In this document: positions 21,496-33,136 of the stretch, piece by piece | Layout of the letters: each line of letters opens with the position of its first letter | Position numbering within the stretch: the first letter of the stretch is position 1 | From: Agapanthus africanus | Lineage: Eukaryota; Streptophyta; Magnoliopsida; Asparagales; Amaryllidaceae | Direction: 5' to 3' | Length of the DNA stretch: 64,000 nucleotides | Assembly (NCBI GenBank): GCA_030015575.1 | Contig: JASDDO010000001.1 | Coordinates: 326,215,595 to 326,279,594 of the forward strand | Made by a program: the position numbers and the translations under genes | The notes under the pieces: generated by a model | What the model was told of the DNA's origin: nothing | Database searches by the model: none | The model's input: the letters and a program-made list of their open reading frames with translations, nothing else

Positions 21496-22347
21496 TCTTT
21501 TTATTCTCCTTCCTCCTGCTTCCTAGGGTCGAGAGTAGGGTATATTTCTTAAACCTACTTCCTAGTTTGCTTAGTTGTGTAGAAATAGCTTCGATTAGTG
21601 TAAAAAGTGAGTTTTTATGCTAATATGGTGATTTGTGTGGACTTTTAGCTACGTGATGATTTTATTGGTTAGATTAAGTTAGTTAAGTGTTGTTAGGGCC
21701 ACTTAAACCTAGGTAAACCCCAGATTTCACCAAAAAACCATAGGGTTTTATTTTGTGCAAAATATAACGTTTTTAAGTGAGTTTTTAGCTTTTTGTGATC
21801 TGCTATAGACCCGGTGATTTCAGATAAAATCAGAGTTAACTGGATCATAGTTGTTAGATGTTGATCACATATCCAGAGCACGAAACCCCTACCCAAAGAG
21901 TGGCCGCCGGTTATTCCTTCTGGCCACAAATTGCGGGCAGATGAGTGAGCTAGGTGTTAGGGTTTTGGCTATAGGAGTCTGCTATATTTTTAGGGCCAGT
22001 GGTATGTACAATTTTGTAAATTTTTAACCTGGGTAGAATCTGGGACAATATATCATTTTTCAAGTATGTTTTGTTTGCGCGATATGCGCGATACGTGAGT
22101 GGGTTCTGTGATCCAGCGTGTTGCGACGTGTCGGGATAGTTTCTGACGCATATACACACGTTTCAGCGTATCGTACACACGCGCGTTTAGTTCGCGACGC
22201 GAGTTTCTCATTTGATTTCGATATCGCATTTTGTAGAATTTTGCTTATATATATATGGATTCCTTGTGTAATTCCAGGTTCGCAGGCGAGTACGTCGGAC
22301 GCCGCAAAGAAGGGGAAGCAAGTGGTCGGCTACGTGTAGCACGCGAC

Positions 22348-22371
22348 CAGGTGAGTAGATTTAACATCTAA
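22348..22371 (+). promoter_or_regulatory. Donor-like site with hairpin in G1 5' LTR
   Basis: CAG|GTGAGT is a full plant 5' splice-site match. It overlaps GTAGAT, which can pair with ATCTAA/ATCTAC five bases on. The 3' LTR (36090-36113) has the perfect pair; solo LTRs S1 (27918-27940) and S2 (48850-48871, minus) keep the same arrangement with compensating changes. No transcript evidence is available. Confidence 0.5.
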
Positions 22372-22654
22372 GGGGAAATCGCCCGTATGGCGTTAAGCGT
22401 CAGGGCGTGATAGGATATTTATTCGTAGATGTTCATGTTTATTAGTGTAGCATACCTCCCTTATTGCATATAGAAATGGTAGGTTTAGAACACTGCACTG
22501 TCACTAACGGTTAAAGCTGCACGAACACTATTTGTATGTTACACTCACCCGTTAGTGATTGCCATGACACTTGCACTATAGGATTACTACGAATTACATA
22601 GCGTTGATTGCCGCATCATTGATGATTGTCATGACTTGTCGCATATTGGCATAC

Positions 22655-23310
22655 ACATATACTGATATTTTTATACCTGCGCACATGCACAATGTATATT
22701 CATACCAGTGCAAACTTATATTGATATATTCATACCTGCGCACATGCACACTGTATATTCATACCAGTGCACACTTATATTCAAATTTTCATCCCTGCGC
22801 ACATGCACACTGTATATTCATACCAGTGCACACTTATATTGATATTTTCATGCCTGCGCACATGCACACTGTATATTCATACCAGTGCACACATATATTT
22901 ATATTTTCATACCTGCGCACATGCACACTGTATATTCATACCAGTGCACACTTATATTGATATTTTCATACCTGCACACATGCACACTTTATATTCATAC
23001 CAGTGCACACTTATATTGATATTTTCATACATGTGCACATGCACATTGTATATTCATACTATTGCACTCATATATTGATATTTTCATACCTGCGCACATG
23101 CACAATGTATATTCATACCAGTGCACACATATATTGATATTTTCATACCTGCGCACATGCACACTGTATATTCATACCAGTGCATACATATATTGATATT
23201 TTCATGCATGTGCACATGCACACTGTATATTCATACCGGTGCGTACATATATTGATATTTTCATACCTGCACACATGCACACTGTATATTCATACTAGTG
23301 TTACACTTAT
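22655..23310 (+). repeat. 59-bp minisatellite in G1 5' LTR (about 11 units)
   Basis: Units contain CCTGCGCACATGCACACTG, then TATATTCATACCAGTGCAC and ATATTGATATTTTCATA. Starts at 22735, 22794 and 22853 give a 59-bp period. Open frames of 129, 103 and 68 codons across it are translations of the repeat. Confidence 0.95.
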
Positions 23311-25042
23311 ATTCGCGTATATATCCATTTGCACATCCATACCTACATACATACATATGTCACATACATGGATGATATTGATTTGATTTCATGAAAATAG
23401 GGACCGCATGAGACATTTTCAAAACTGGATTCTTTTTAAAAGAGCGGTGTCCCCTTTTTACTCTTAGTGCTATACGACACATTACATGGATTTACGCATT
23501 GAGTTCGGATTTATGTGATTTCTGGATTTGGAGACCGGGGTATTATTTTAAGAAAATACGCACTGCTTTAAAAACCTGGTTTCCTTTGACATGATATTTC
23601 AGTGCGTCCACCTTGCGTTTTCTCGGTTCTGAGACGTGTGACATGTGAACCTGAATCGAGTTGCTGGACGAGGCCGATTGGGGGTACATGGTGGATCCGG
23701 TATGGTACCCCGAGGCGAGAACGGATATGTCGTGCAGTAGGCAATGAGCCTGGCAGTGGGACCACTACCTACCGGTGATTGGTTGGACTTGGCGGTTATC
23801 CGGAGGATACCGACCAGAGTCGATAGATGGATACGGGACGACACGTACTGCCGGGGCCGAGGGCTGATTCTGCAGACGGAGCCCGTGGGCCAATCCGACT
23901 GACGGAGCCCGATACTTGAGGATTTGCGTGTCGATGCTGGACACGATTATTTTATGATATTTCGAATGCCGATGTTGGGCAGTCACGATTTTATGAGATT
24001 TATAGGATTTGAGGGCCGATGAGGATGACGACGCCTGAGTTTTACTGGGATTTGGGTGTATTGATGGACACCGATTATTTCCACGTTGACATTCCGTGTA
24101 GATGTTATTTATTCCCATGCTCAACATTCAGTATTTTACATCTCATCCTGTATCTGTAGTACCTGATAGATTGCATTTGCTATGCACGACTATTGCATAC
24201 CCTGCTTATCATATAGAGATGTCATTAGATCGCACTTGTTGCATGATTATTGCTCATCTAGTTCATCATATAGATGTTATCTGTTGGCATAGGTTAAAGT
24301 ATCGCAGCACGTGCATACTCGCGATTAACTTTATATGTTATATACTATTCACGAGTAGGCAACTCACCCCCGTTGTGCCACAGTGTTTGCAGGTTGCCCT
24401 TCGGAGTAGTCGCGACAGGCTGTTTATCTTGCATCTTTTGACACAGATACCACTGTAGTTGGCGTGCTAGCCCTTTGCTGATAGGTGGGTTTTTATGCGG
24501 TATCTGTTTATTTTCCAGTTGTATACATCATTGTATCTAGTATTCTCCATCTACTACTTATGTATTGACTTAGAGACCAGTTGTGAGGGCGATGTATATT
24601 ATTTTGTACTCTGGTGTCGAGCTCGCTGTAAGCCGATTTTATTTATGCAGTGTTATATTTTTTACTCATTCTTCGCTACGGCATCGTATATTATCATTGT
24701 GGTGATTGTTTCCGCCGTTGGGCGTGATGGCTCCCGTTGGGATGCTTATTTCTTATTGTGTACCATTTTACTCATACATTGTCTTGTACCCAGTTCCGGG
24801 GCTAGTTTTTACAAAGGAAACGCTGCTAAAACTTTTAAGATAATAACTTTAACTTTAAAGAATTCTACTAAAGAACTTAAAGTTTTCTAAATGTTTTAAC
24901 AAATATTCTAATAAATGTTTTAAACACTCTTTACTTTTAATGGTTTTGATTTCTGGGTTTCGGCTTACTTAGTCGCGTTACGCCTGTAGATGTCACGTGG
25001 TTAAGTGCCGGTCACGGGCCGAACTTTGGGTCATGACAAAGT

Positions 25043-25054
25043 TGGTATCAGAGC
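25043..25054 (+). other. Primer binding site of G1
   Basis: TGGTATCAGAGC lies four bases after the 5' LTR, complementary to initiator tRNA-Met. Confidence 0.93.
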
Positions 25055-25272
25055 TTAGGTTTTACCTTCGGTGTGTAGGATGACCCTGGTATGATGGAGT
25101 AGGTAGCTCAAGCAAAGTGGCGTAGCGTGCGTATGTTCTGCGGCATACTCACGATACGGTACTCCGCCTAAGCGACCTTAGGACTTATTGATTGAAATTC
25201 CTTCATGATTATCTACATTCTTGTGATTCGATTTTCGTATCCTCATCGAATCCTACCTTCTTTTCAACCAAT

Positions 25273-26126
25273 ATGCCGCTAAAGACTACAAGGGCGCAGA
25301 GAGCAGCCGTTAGAGCTAAGATTCGAGTTGAATCGTCCGAGACGAGGACTGATCCGGGTAGTACACCAGTTGTACCAGAGCAGACTGTTCCTCCTAGAAC
25401 AGATCAGATCGCCATGCTAGGGGCTGGTATGCAGGAAATGCGCCAGATGATAGGATCGCTAGTTGAGAAGCTTCGAACCAGAGGCAGCTCCACCCGTTAC
25501 GGGGACCGCAATGGTACCTACAGTACAGGCAGTTGCCCCTACAACCACGGAGGTGATTACAGTATCACTATCAGAGTTCATGAGGCTGAAGCCTCCGGTC
25601 TTCACAGGCACCGTTGCAGCCGAGGACCCACAGTCTTTCATTGATAGGATGGCTCGGATATGTCGTTCCCTCAGATGCTCAGATGCGAGATTGGTAGAGT
25701 TCATGAGCTTTCGCCTGGAATGTCTTGGGCAGAAATGGTGTGAATCGGTCGAGAAGGGTAGAGCAGCAGGTCTTCCTCCAATGACCTGGACAGAGTTTGT
25801 GACGGTATTCCTTGCCCGCTTCCTTCCACAGAGTGTCAGAGATTCTAGGGCATGCAGATTAGAGTCCTTACGCCAGACGCCAGAGATGATAGTGGCAGAG
25901 TACGATGTACTGTTCACCGAGCTATCCGTTTATTCCCCATACATAGTGGCGACTGAGGAGATGCGAGTCAAGAGATTTGTCCATGGCTTGCTTACACCAC
26001 TGTTCCTTGCGATCAGCGCCCAGCATTGCGAGACATATGCAGCAGCTGTAGACGCAGCCTTATTAGTTGAGGAGCGCCTTGCTGAGACTTCGGTAGTTCC
26101 AGAGCCGAAGAGAGTTCGTGCGGATA
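25273..26126 (+). pseudogene. gag: G1 gag, N-terminal part, frameshifted and interrupted
   Basis: The ATG at 25273 opens MPLKTTRAQRAAVRAK, a basic N-terminus typical of chromovirus Gag. Near 25465 the frame changes; the following frame holds the retrotransposon-gag domain, seen as FMRLKPPVFTGT, QSFIDRMARICR, WTEFVTVFLARFLP and the ELSVYSPYI section. At 26126 the gene is cut by solo LTR S1, and its remainder resumes at 30749. An upstream in-frame ATG at 25192 exists but is less likely as start. It would form the virus-like particle. Confidence 0.88.
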
Positions 26127-29100
26127 TGTAACGTCTTAAAAATAATTAAATAAATAATTAAATGAATAAAATTGTTTAAGTGAATTTTATGATTTTCGGT
26201 AAAGTAAAATGTATTTTTCGTAAAACTAAACCGTGATTGTTTTTCATTATAATTTCAAAAATACCTATTTTAATTATGTAATTACTAGTAAATGGTGTTT
26301 ATTTAGCCACTTATAAAATTTTAGTTTAATTAAATATTTTTCCTAAATTAATTATTTTAAATATTAACATAAGCTTTATTTTTACACTAAATTAGTGTAA
26401 ATTACAAATTTGAATGGTTTTAATTTATAAAAATGAACCATGGCATATTAGAAGTTAATGTGTATCATGCAAAATTTATTTGCTAATTTTTCCATTTTTC
26501 TAGAATTTTCTTGAGTTGCTATAGTAAAGAAATAAAATAAAATAAAGAAATGCATGAAAAGAGAATTTGAGGTGATATTTGGGGGAAACTTCTACACAAT
26601 TTTTTTCATTCTCTTCTTTCTCTCCCTCACCTCCACATAATGGCCGGCCTCACCCCATGGCAGCCCCCCCCATTTCCACTTCATTTTTTGTTCAAAATTC
26701 ATCAAATATCTATCAAAAATTCAACAAAAATTCAACAAAATCCTATTTATTTCCTACCCTTTTATTCTTGCTCATTTTTACATGGATTTTGGAGTGGGAA
26801 AGCATGCATTTTGGAGGCTCATTTTCATGTTTGGATTTCATAGTTTGGAGGTATAAATCTTCTCCTTTTTATTTATTGTTATTAGTTGTTTCTTTTAAAT
26901 ATAATTAGATTTAATATATTAATTCTAGTTGCAAATTTTAAAATTCAAGTTAGGGTTTGTAAATTCAAGTGGTGGTTTTTATTAATTAATTAGGGTTATA
27001 ATAACTAGTCTACCATTTTTAGAAGTGGAAAAATCTTGCATGGTTATTGTATAATAATTTGTGTATTCAAATTGTTTAAATTAAGCTATTTAGCTAACTA
27101 GTTTTTTATAACATATATATGTGGGTAATATAAAATTATAATTTAGATTGCTATCATTAGATTGTAGTTTTAGTGAGAATATTAGCATGTTAATGGAAAG
27201 AAAAACTTAGTTTGATCACTAGTTTCTTTTGATAATTGAAAAATACTAATAAAATGCTATTTTTTTGTAAACTATATTTTGGAAATTCCTAAATAAATGA
27301 GATTAAAAATATAATCATGGTTTCATTATATCATTATCATCATGAATTGTAGTTTAATACATTAATTCATGCAAAATCATGTTTGTGGTGGAATTGTGGT
27401 ATTTTACTTGAAAAATGTTGAAAATTGTTAAAGGTTGCAAACTAGAAATTTCAAATTATTACAAATTTGTGTAATAAAAATATAGTAATGGTCTGTATAG
27501 TCTAGTTATGCTTTTTAATGAGTTTTATGACCATTGGTTTCATTTAAATGTCAAGTTTTGATGAAAAACGGTAAATTGGCATTTTCGGGTTTTACGAAAT
27601 TGGACGGTTTGATCGATTTTTAGGGTTTCGATGGATTTAATCATGTTATATATTATAAGTAAAGAGTTTTAAAACTAGGAGTTATTTGTTAATGTTATCT
27701 CGATCCATCGGAGTTTGTACGCCGATATCGAGCGATATTTGGTGCTTTTGCGTGGACGGGACATAGGTTTTAACCTATGTTTGTTCCTTGCGTCGTTTTG
27801 ACTTTTGTATGTGATTCAGTTTACGATACTATTTATATGTTTGCGTTTAGGTACCCCTCACGTGGACTGCGGCCAATGAAGAGGAGGGTGTCGACACCGT
27901 TTTCGGCAGACATGGACCAGGTGAGTAGATGTATATCTACGGGGGGAAGTCGGGTGGATGGCGTTTAGCACCCCCGCAACGTAGAGTAGGAATTGTACTT
28001 ATTGACATTAGGAAGCCAGATGTGACCCTAGATTCTTAATGCGTAGGACCCTAGTAATAACCCTAGGATGGACTAGACTGATTTAGGGAAACCATATCAG
28101 AGGATGAGTACCTTGGAAGAGGTTCGTAGGTTTCAGGTAGAAACACACACACGCACACACTAAAACTCGACTTGGTGTATACGTGCATGTATATATACAT
28201 ATAGGACTAGGTATAGGTATATATACATATACAACACGTGTATGGGATACATTGATGTGATATGATATCCGAGGTATGATGAAACAGTATAACTGGGCTT
28301 GATACCATGATTCTTGGCTATACAGTCGTATTAAGTGTTAGTGGATCATTAGAGAATGAGAGAATGAACATAGATACATAAATTATAATGGGTGGTGATG
28401 ATATTGAGGTACATGGGACTCTAAAATAGTACCTGGACTGTAGCTTGTGACTGATCACGATATGATATATGTATGACTTGATTACGACATCATATAGGTG
28501 TGACCTGATGTCGATATCATATAGGTGTGACCTGATGTTGATATCATATAGGTGTGACTTGATGACGATATGATATCAGTATGACTTAATCACAATATGA
28601 TACAAATGACATGATATTTCTGAGGATAAACTAATGACGCATATTATGATGGCAATGATATATGATTGATGTAGGCGATCACAGTTTAGCACCTTGATCA
28701 TGAGATGTGTTGGTGATGACATTATACGAATGATGAGACACCTAGGAGATACTTGACCCGTACCCCAATATTAGGATGCCGTACGATGGATTTTACCGTA
28801 CGAGGCATAGATATGATGATTGATCCGCACTCTTGGTTCGAGGAAGCCGTACTACGTACGTGACGTTATTGAGGCTGGATCGCCGACTATTAGAGATATT
28901 GATTCAGACCTTAGGTAGACTCTTGTTTCTTATTGACTAGTTTCTTAGGTTTACTTCCTTAGGAGGTTAGATGGACACTAGTTTAGGTTCGATTCATATA
29001 GTGATAGTTGTACTCGTATGTCGCAGAGGGGTGGATAAAGCAATCTGCCTTTACATTCATACTGTAATCATCATGGTGCATGTTCTTACATATGTTGCTA

Positions 29101-30743
29101 ATCAGTATAAACCTTACCTGTTAGGACACCAGCACCATTACCGATGATGCGCATATTCCACGCACACTTATTTGCCGGCTCACACACATCATCATCGGTA
29201 ATTGCTATGTCACGTACACATTAGATCATATTGTCTTTTATTGATAGAATCAGTTAACAACTAGACCGATATAATATTGTGATTACTCTCTGATGTTAGT
29301 ATAGACATGATATTTATTACTTGACATTCATGCATTCATATTATCATGTTATCATGCAGTATCATGGGCATATGCTGACACTTATCATATACTCACACAT
29401 GATTTTAAGATTTGGATTTCTATAAGCTTTCTGGATTTTTGGGGAAAACCGCAAGAATATATAAACAAACTTCTCTCTCTCTCCTCTTCTCTTTTTAAAA
29501 AAAGATGCGGTTTTCTCGTGATGTATGTGTCGTCCATCATGAGATTTCATGTTTTCTGATGGATTTCGAGACCCGATTCGAGGAGTGGATGAACCGTCTT
29601 GGGTACATGGTGGGCCTGGTATGGTACCCCGGGGCAAGAAGATCGAGTTGTAGAAGATGAGCCTGGCAGGGGAAGGCTACCTACCGGTGATGTCTGGCGC
29701 GGCGGATATCTGGAGGATACCGACCGTTGTCGTGAGATTTGATGATATGGGCCGATCCGGACTGACGGAGCCCGAGATATTGAGACTATGAGACTTGAGA
29801 TTTATATGTTTGTGTCGATGCTTGACACGGATTTCCATGGATTTCATTGTTGAGATTTCAGATTCCTATACACATTTTACTATGATAACAGCTAACGATT
29901 TCTTATACAGATATATCTCGATTTCAGGATTGGTTATTTTACATTCATGGTGCATGCATATCCATTCATATGACATAGTACTATATGAGGCACTGACACG
30001 AGCACGGAGTATCTGCACTTACATGTAGTATTACCCTGCTATTACTAGATGATTGGGACTTAGTAGTGTATTATTATGACCTAGGATAGCGTTGTGCATT
30101 CGATTTCTTTTCGTAGATGTCTTCTACTCACGAGTTGGCAACTCATCCCCGTTGTGCCAAATTTTATTACAGGTTCGATGTACAGGTTTCCCTGGCAGCT
30201 CGCTGGCACATCTTTTCTTCAGGGTGATTTGCACGGTAGGTTGGTTCACTTGTATCTGAACCACCATTGTATTTTTATTCTTTCATTTGTATCTAGTAAG
30301 CTCCATCAACCATATTTGTATTACTTGATAAGTTTATTGGACCAGTCTTTTATCTCGACCTTAGAGTCGCGTATGTATTATTCTGATCTAGTGGTTTTGT
30401 TTTCTTTTGAGTTTTGAGCCTCGCCCTTTGGCGTTGTATATTATTGTGCTTGTTGTGGTTGTTTCCGCCTGTTGGTGTTGAGCTAGCTCCCGTTTGGGGA
30501 TGCTTTTTATTGTTTATGTATATTATACTTGTTGTACCCGTTTGGGGGCCAGTTTTTACAGAGGAAACTCTGCCGAAATTTTTAGGAAATTTGCTGATGC
30601 TTTTAAACTTGTTTTCTTTTTCTTCTTCTTCTTCTTCTTCTATGGTTTAGATTTCTGGGCTTCGGCTTACTTAGGTTACGTGGCGCCTCTAGACGCTTCG
30701 TAATCTAAGTGCCGGTCACGTTCCGTACTTTCGGATCGTGACA
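26127..30743 (+). mobile_element. Gypsy solo LTR S1 nested in G1 gag
   Basis: It starts TGTAACGTC and ends GATCGTGACA, with GGATA on both sides (26122-26126 and 30744-30748). Its 4617 bp contain no PBS, gag or pol, so it is a solo LTR left by recombination between the two LTRs of a former element. Its end section matches G1's LTR end in pattern, and it is close kin of S2 (46196-50626). It includes long AT-rich stretches (26130-27640), a donor-like hairpin at 27918-27940, and a TTCTTCTTC tract near 30622. Listed open frames in it are short and unsupported. Confidence 0.93.
28474..28590 (+). repeat. 27-bp tandem repeat in S1
   Basis: Units of TGACCTGATGTCGATATCAT plus ATAGGTG recur; starts at 28501 and 28528 give a 27-bp period, with more diverged units on each side. 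Confidence 0.8.
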
Positions 30744-30748
30744 GGATA

Positions 30749-31161
30749 CATCAGCACAGAGACATCCTTTTCGGTGCCGTGACAGACCTCTTGCAGGTGG
30801 CAGAGATTTGGGGCGAGGCCGGTTGTTCAGCTCTTATCCCCAGAAGGGTCAGCGGTCAACGTCGGAATGTTTCCGCTGTGGGAGTTCTTATCATCATGTT
30901 CGGGATTGTCCTGAGATACCCCGGAGGGAGGCAGCAGTACTGCATGTCACACTTCCACCTTCTCCACCCTAGAGGACGTTGCCTATTGTACCTACTGCTG
31001 CTCCGCGTCTGGCTCATGCATAGAGAGGCAGTGGTCGTGGAGGGTTTGCTCCTAGAGGACGAGGTGGCAGAGGCAGAGGACAGCCAGCTGTCGGCAGAGT
31101 ACAGCCAGTTGCTAGTAGGGGACCGCCAGTTGCAGGCAGAGGACATGCACGGGTTTTCGCG
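30749..31161 (+). pseudogene. gag: G1 gag C-terminus with zinc knuckle, two TAG stops
   Basis: In frame with the gag domain across S1, this part has a zinc knuckle ECFRCGSSYHHVRDC (CX2CX4HX4C) near 30863-30907, then a Pro/Arg/Gly-rich stretch. TAG codons at about 30971 and 31019 sit where CAG (Gln) is expected. The open frame at 30779-31165 in another phase is a shadow. Confidence 0.82.
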
Positions 31162-31902
31162 TTGACGCATCAGGACGCACTGGCGTCCAATGCTGCGGTC
31201 TTAGGTACCCTATTAGTATGTTCTGTTGACGCACACGTGTTGTTCGATCCCGGATCCACGCCCTCGTACGTTTTCATACGCTTCGTGCCGAGATTAGGTA
31301 GAGAGTCCGGTGTGCTTGATCAGCCGCTTGTTGTGACCACTCCTGTGGGAGAGTCGTTTATTGCTAGGCACGTGTTCCGATCCTGTATTGTCTGTATTGG
31401 CGAGAAAGAGTTGCCTGTTGACTTGATCCTTCTTGAGATGTTGGACTTTGACGTTCTTTTGGGCATGGATTGGTTATCCACGTGCTATGCGTCTGTGGAC
31501 TGCCGTGAGAAGACAGTTAGATTTTGTTTTCCCATCGAGTCGTCTTTTGTTGTGCAGGGGGACCGTGGTGCCGCCCCTCACATATTGATTTCTTCTCTTT
31601 GCGCTGGACAGCTGTTGAGGAAGGGATGTCAAGGATTTTTAGCCTATATTTGCGATGCTAGAGCTACAGATGTTCTAATGGGCCAGGTTCCGATTGTATG
31701 TGAGTTCCCTGATGTTTTCCCTGACGAGCTACCTGGGATACCGCCTGAGCGCGATATTGCTTTCTGTATTGATTTGATTCCCGGCACGGGGCCAATTTCT
31801 ATATCGCCTTATCGGATGGCCCTGGCGGAGCTTAGTGAGTTGAAGGGTCAGTTGCATGATTTGCTGGATAAGGGACTTATTCGACCCAGTGTTTCTCCTT
31901 AG
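31162..31902 (+). pseudogene. G1 protease and start of RT
   Basis: The aspartic protease carries VLFDPGSTPSYV near 31236, DPGS standing in the DTG/DSG position, a variant known in gypsy elements, and later DVLLGMDWL. The RT entry is VCEFPDVFPDELPGIPPERD. The frame ends at TAG 31900 after LIRPSVSP, where Trp (TGG) is conserved in the family. No separate start is implied: it was part of a gag-pol polyprotein. Confidence 0.9.
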
Positions 31903-33136
31903 GGTGCTCCGGTCCTGTTTGTCAAGAAGAAGGACGGCAGTTTGCGTTTTGTATCGACTACCGCTAGCTGAACAGGGTTACCATGCGGAACAGATATCCT
32001 TTGCCACGCATTGACGACTTGTTCGACCAGCTTCAGGGGCAGGATATTTTTCGAGGATCGACTTGTGATCAGGATACCATCCGCTACGGGTTCGACAGGA
32101 GGATATACCGAGGACAGCTTTCGGCATGCGCTACGGCCATTATGAGTTCTTGGTGATGTCGTTCGGACTCACTAACGCCCCAGTAGCATTTATGGATTTG
32201 ATGAACCGTATATTCAGGCCGTACCTTGACTTGTTCATCATCGTATTCATTGACGATATCTTGGTGTATTCCCGGAGCCGAGAGGAGCATGAGCAGCACT
32301 TGCGGATCACACTGCAGACTTTGAGGGAGCACCAGCTTTTTGCAAAATTCTCCAAGTTTGCATTCTGGCTTGATAGCGTAGACTTCTTGGTTCACGTGAT
32401 TACACGAGATGGTATATGTGTGAACCTGAGGAAGATCGAGGCCGTTCAGAGTTGGCCCAGACCCACATCAGTTACGGAGATCCGCAGCATTCTAGGACTG
32501 GCCGGCTACTACAGGCGATTTGTACAGGATTTCTCCCGCATTGCTGCACCTTTGACCGGGTTGACCTGGAAGGGAGTTCTTTTCGATTGGACGGAGGAGT
32601 GCGAGCATAGCTTTCAGCAGCTACGGACTTGTTTGACTACGGCGCCAATATTATCATTGCCTTCAGGATCAGGCGGATTTGGGGTCTATTGTGACGCTTT
32701 TCGAGTGGGGCTAGGGTGCATGTTTATGCAGCATGACAGGGTAATCGCGTATGCTTCACGACAGTTGAAAAGACATGAACAGAACTACCCCACTCACGAT
32801 TTGGAGATGGCTGCAGTGGTCTTTGCACTTAAGATCTGGCGACATTACCTATACGACGAGTCGTGCCAGATATTAACTGATCACAAGAGCTTAAGGTATA
32901 TATTTCAGCAGCCAGACCTGAATCTCCGACAACGCCGTTGGATGGCGCTAGTAAAGGACTACGATTGCGAGATCTTGTATCACCCGGGCAAGGCGAACGT
33001 AGTGGCGGATGCTTTGAGTAAGAGGCTCGGGGGTAGTCTATCTTGTTTGAGCGCAGTGCAGAGGCAGTCGTCGGCAGATTGGCAGACTTTATGCGACAGC
33101 CGAGTGCAGTTCAAGTTCACGCCGATCGTGGTATAG
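31903..33136 (+). pseudogene. G1 reverse transcriptase and RNase H
   Basis: The first ~220 bases are broken: APVLFVKKKDGSLRF is followed by a one-base loss and TAG at the RQLN position, then [17 protein letters not shown], and TGA in the SGYH motif. From 32126 the frame is open: [14 protein letters not shown], the catalytic [11 protein letters not shown] near 32247, and the GYYRRF connection. RNase H shows [38 protein letters not shown] and ADALSKR. All main gypsy RT-RH motifs are present. Confidence 0.93.

Larger units (their letters stand above)
20923..25038 (+). repeat. 5' LTR of G1 (4116 bp)
   Basis: It begins TGTAACACC and ends TCATGACA, followed by the PBS. It contains an AC/AGC-rich low-complexity stretch, a GTGAGT donor-like hairpin at 22348-22371, eleven copies of a 59-bp minisatellite, and the conserved terminal section CGGCTTACTTAG...GTGCCGGTCACG. 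It is close to the 3' LTR throughout; the main visible length difference is one fewer minisatellite unit. Open frames in it (21221-21526, 22571-23386, 23765-24890) come from simple or tandem repeats or chance. Confidence 0.95.

Noticed and set aside
21221..21526. Ser/Ala/Gln-rich 101-codon frame, also 34891-35171
   Set aside because: It comes from CA and CAG/CAA microsatellites in the G1 LTRs; triplet number differs between the two LTRs.
22655..23310. Possible CRISPR-like array (regular repeats)
   Set aside because: Repeats are head-to-tail with no unique spacers; this is a minisatellite in a plant LTR.
22571..23386. Frames of 129, 103 and 68 codons rich in Tyr, His, Cys and Ile
   Set aside because: They are translations of a 59-bp tandem repeat in an LTR; several frames are open simply because the unit lacks stops.
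26579..26908. 109-codon frame in S1
   Set aside because: Lies in an AT-rich solo LTR, with no known domain and no equivalent kept in S2.
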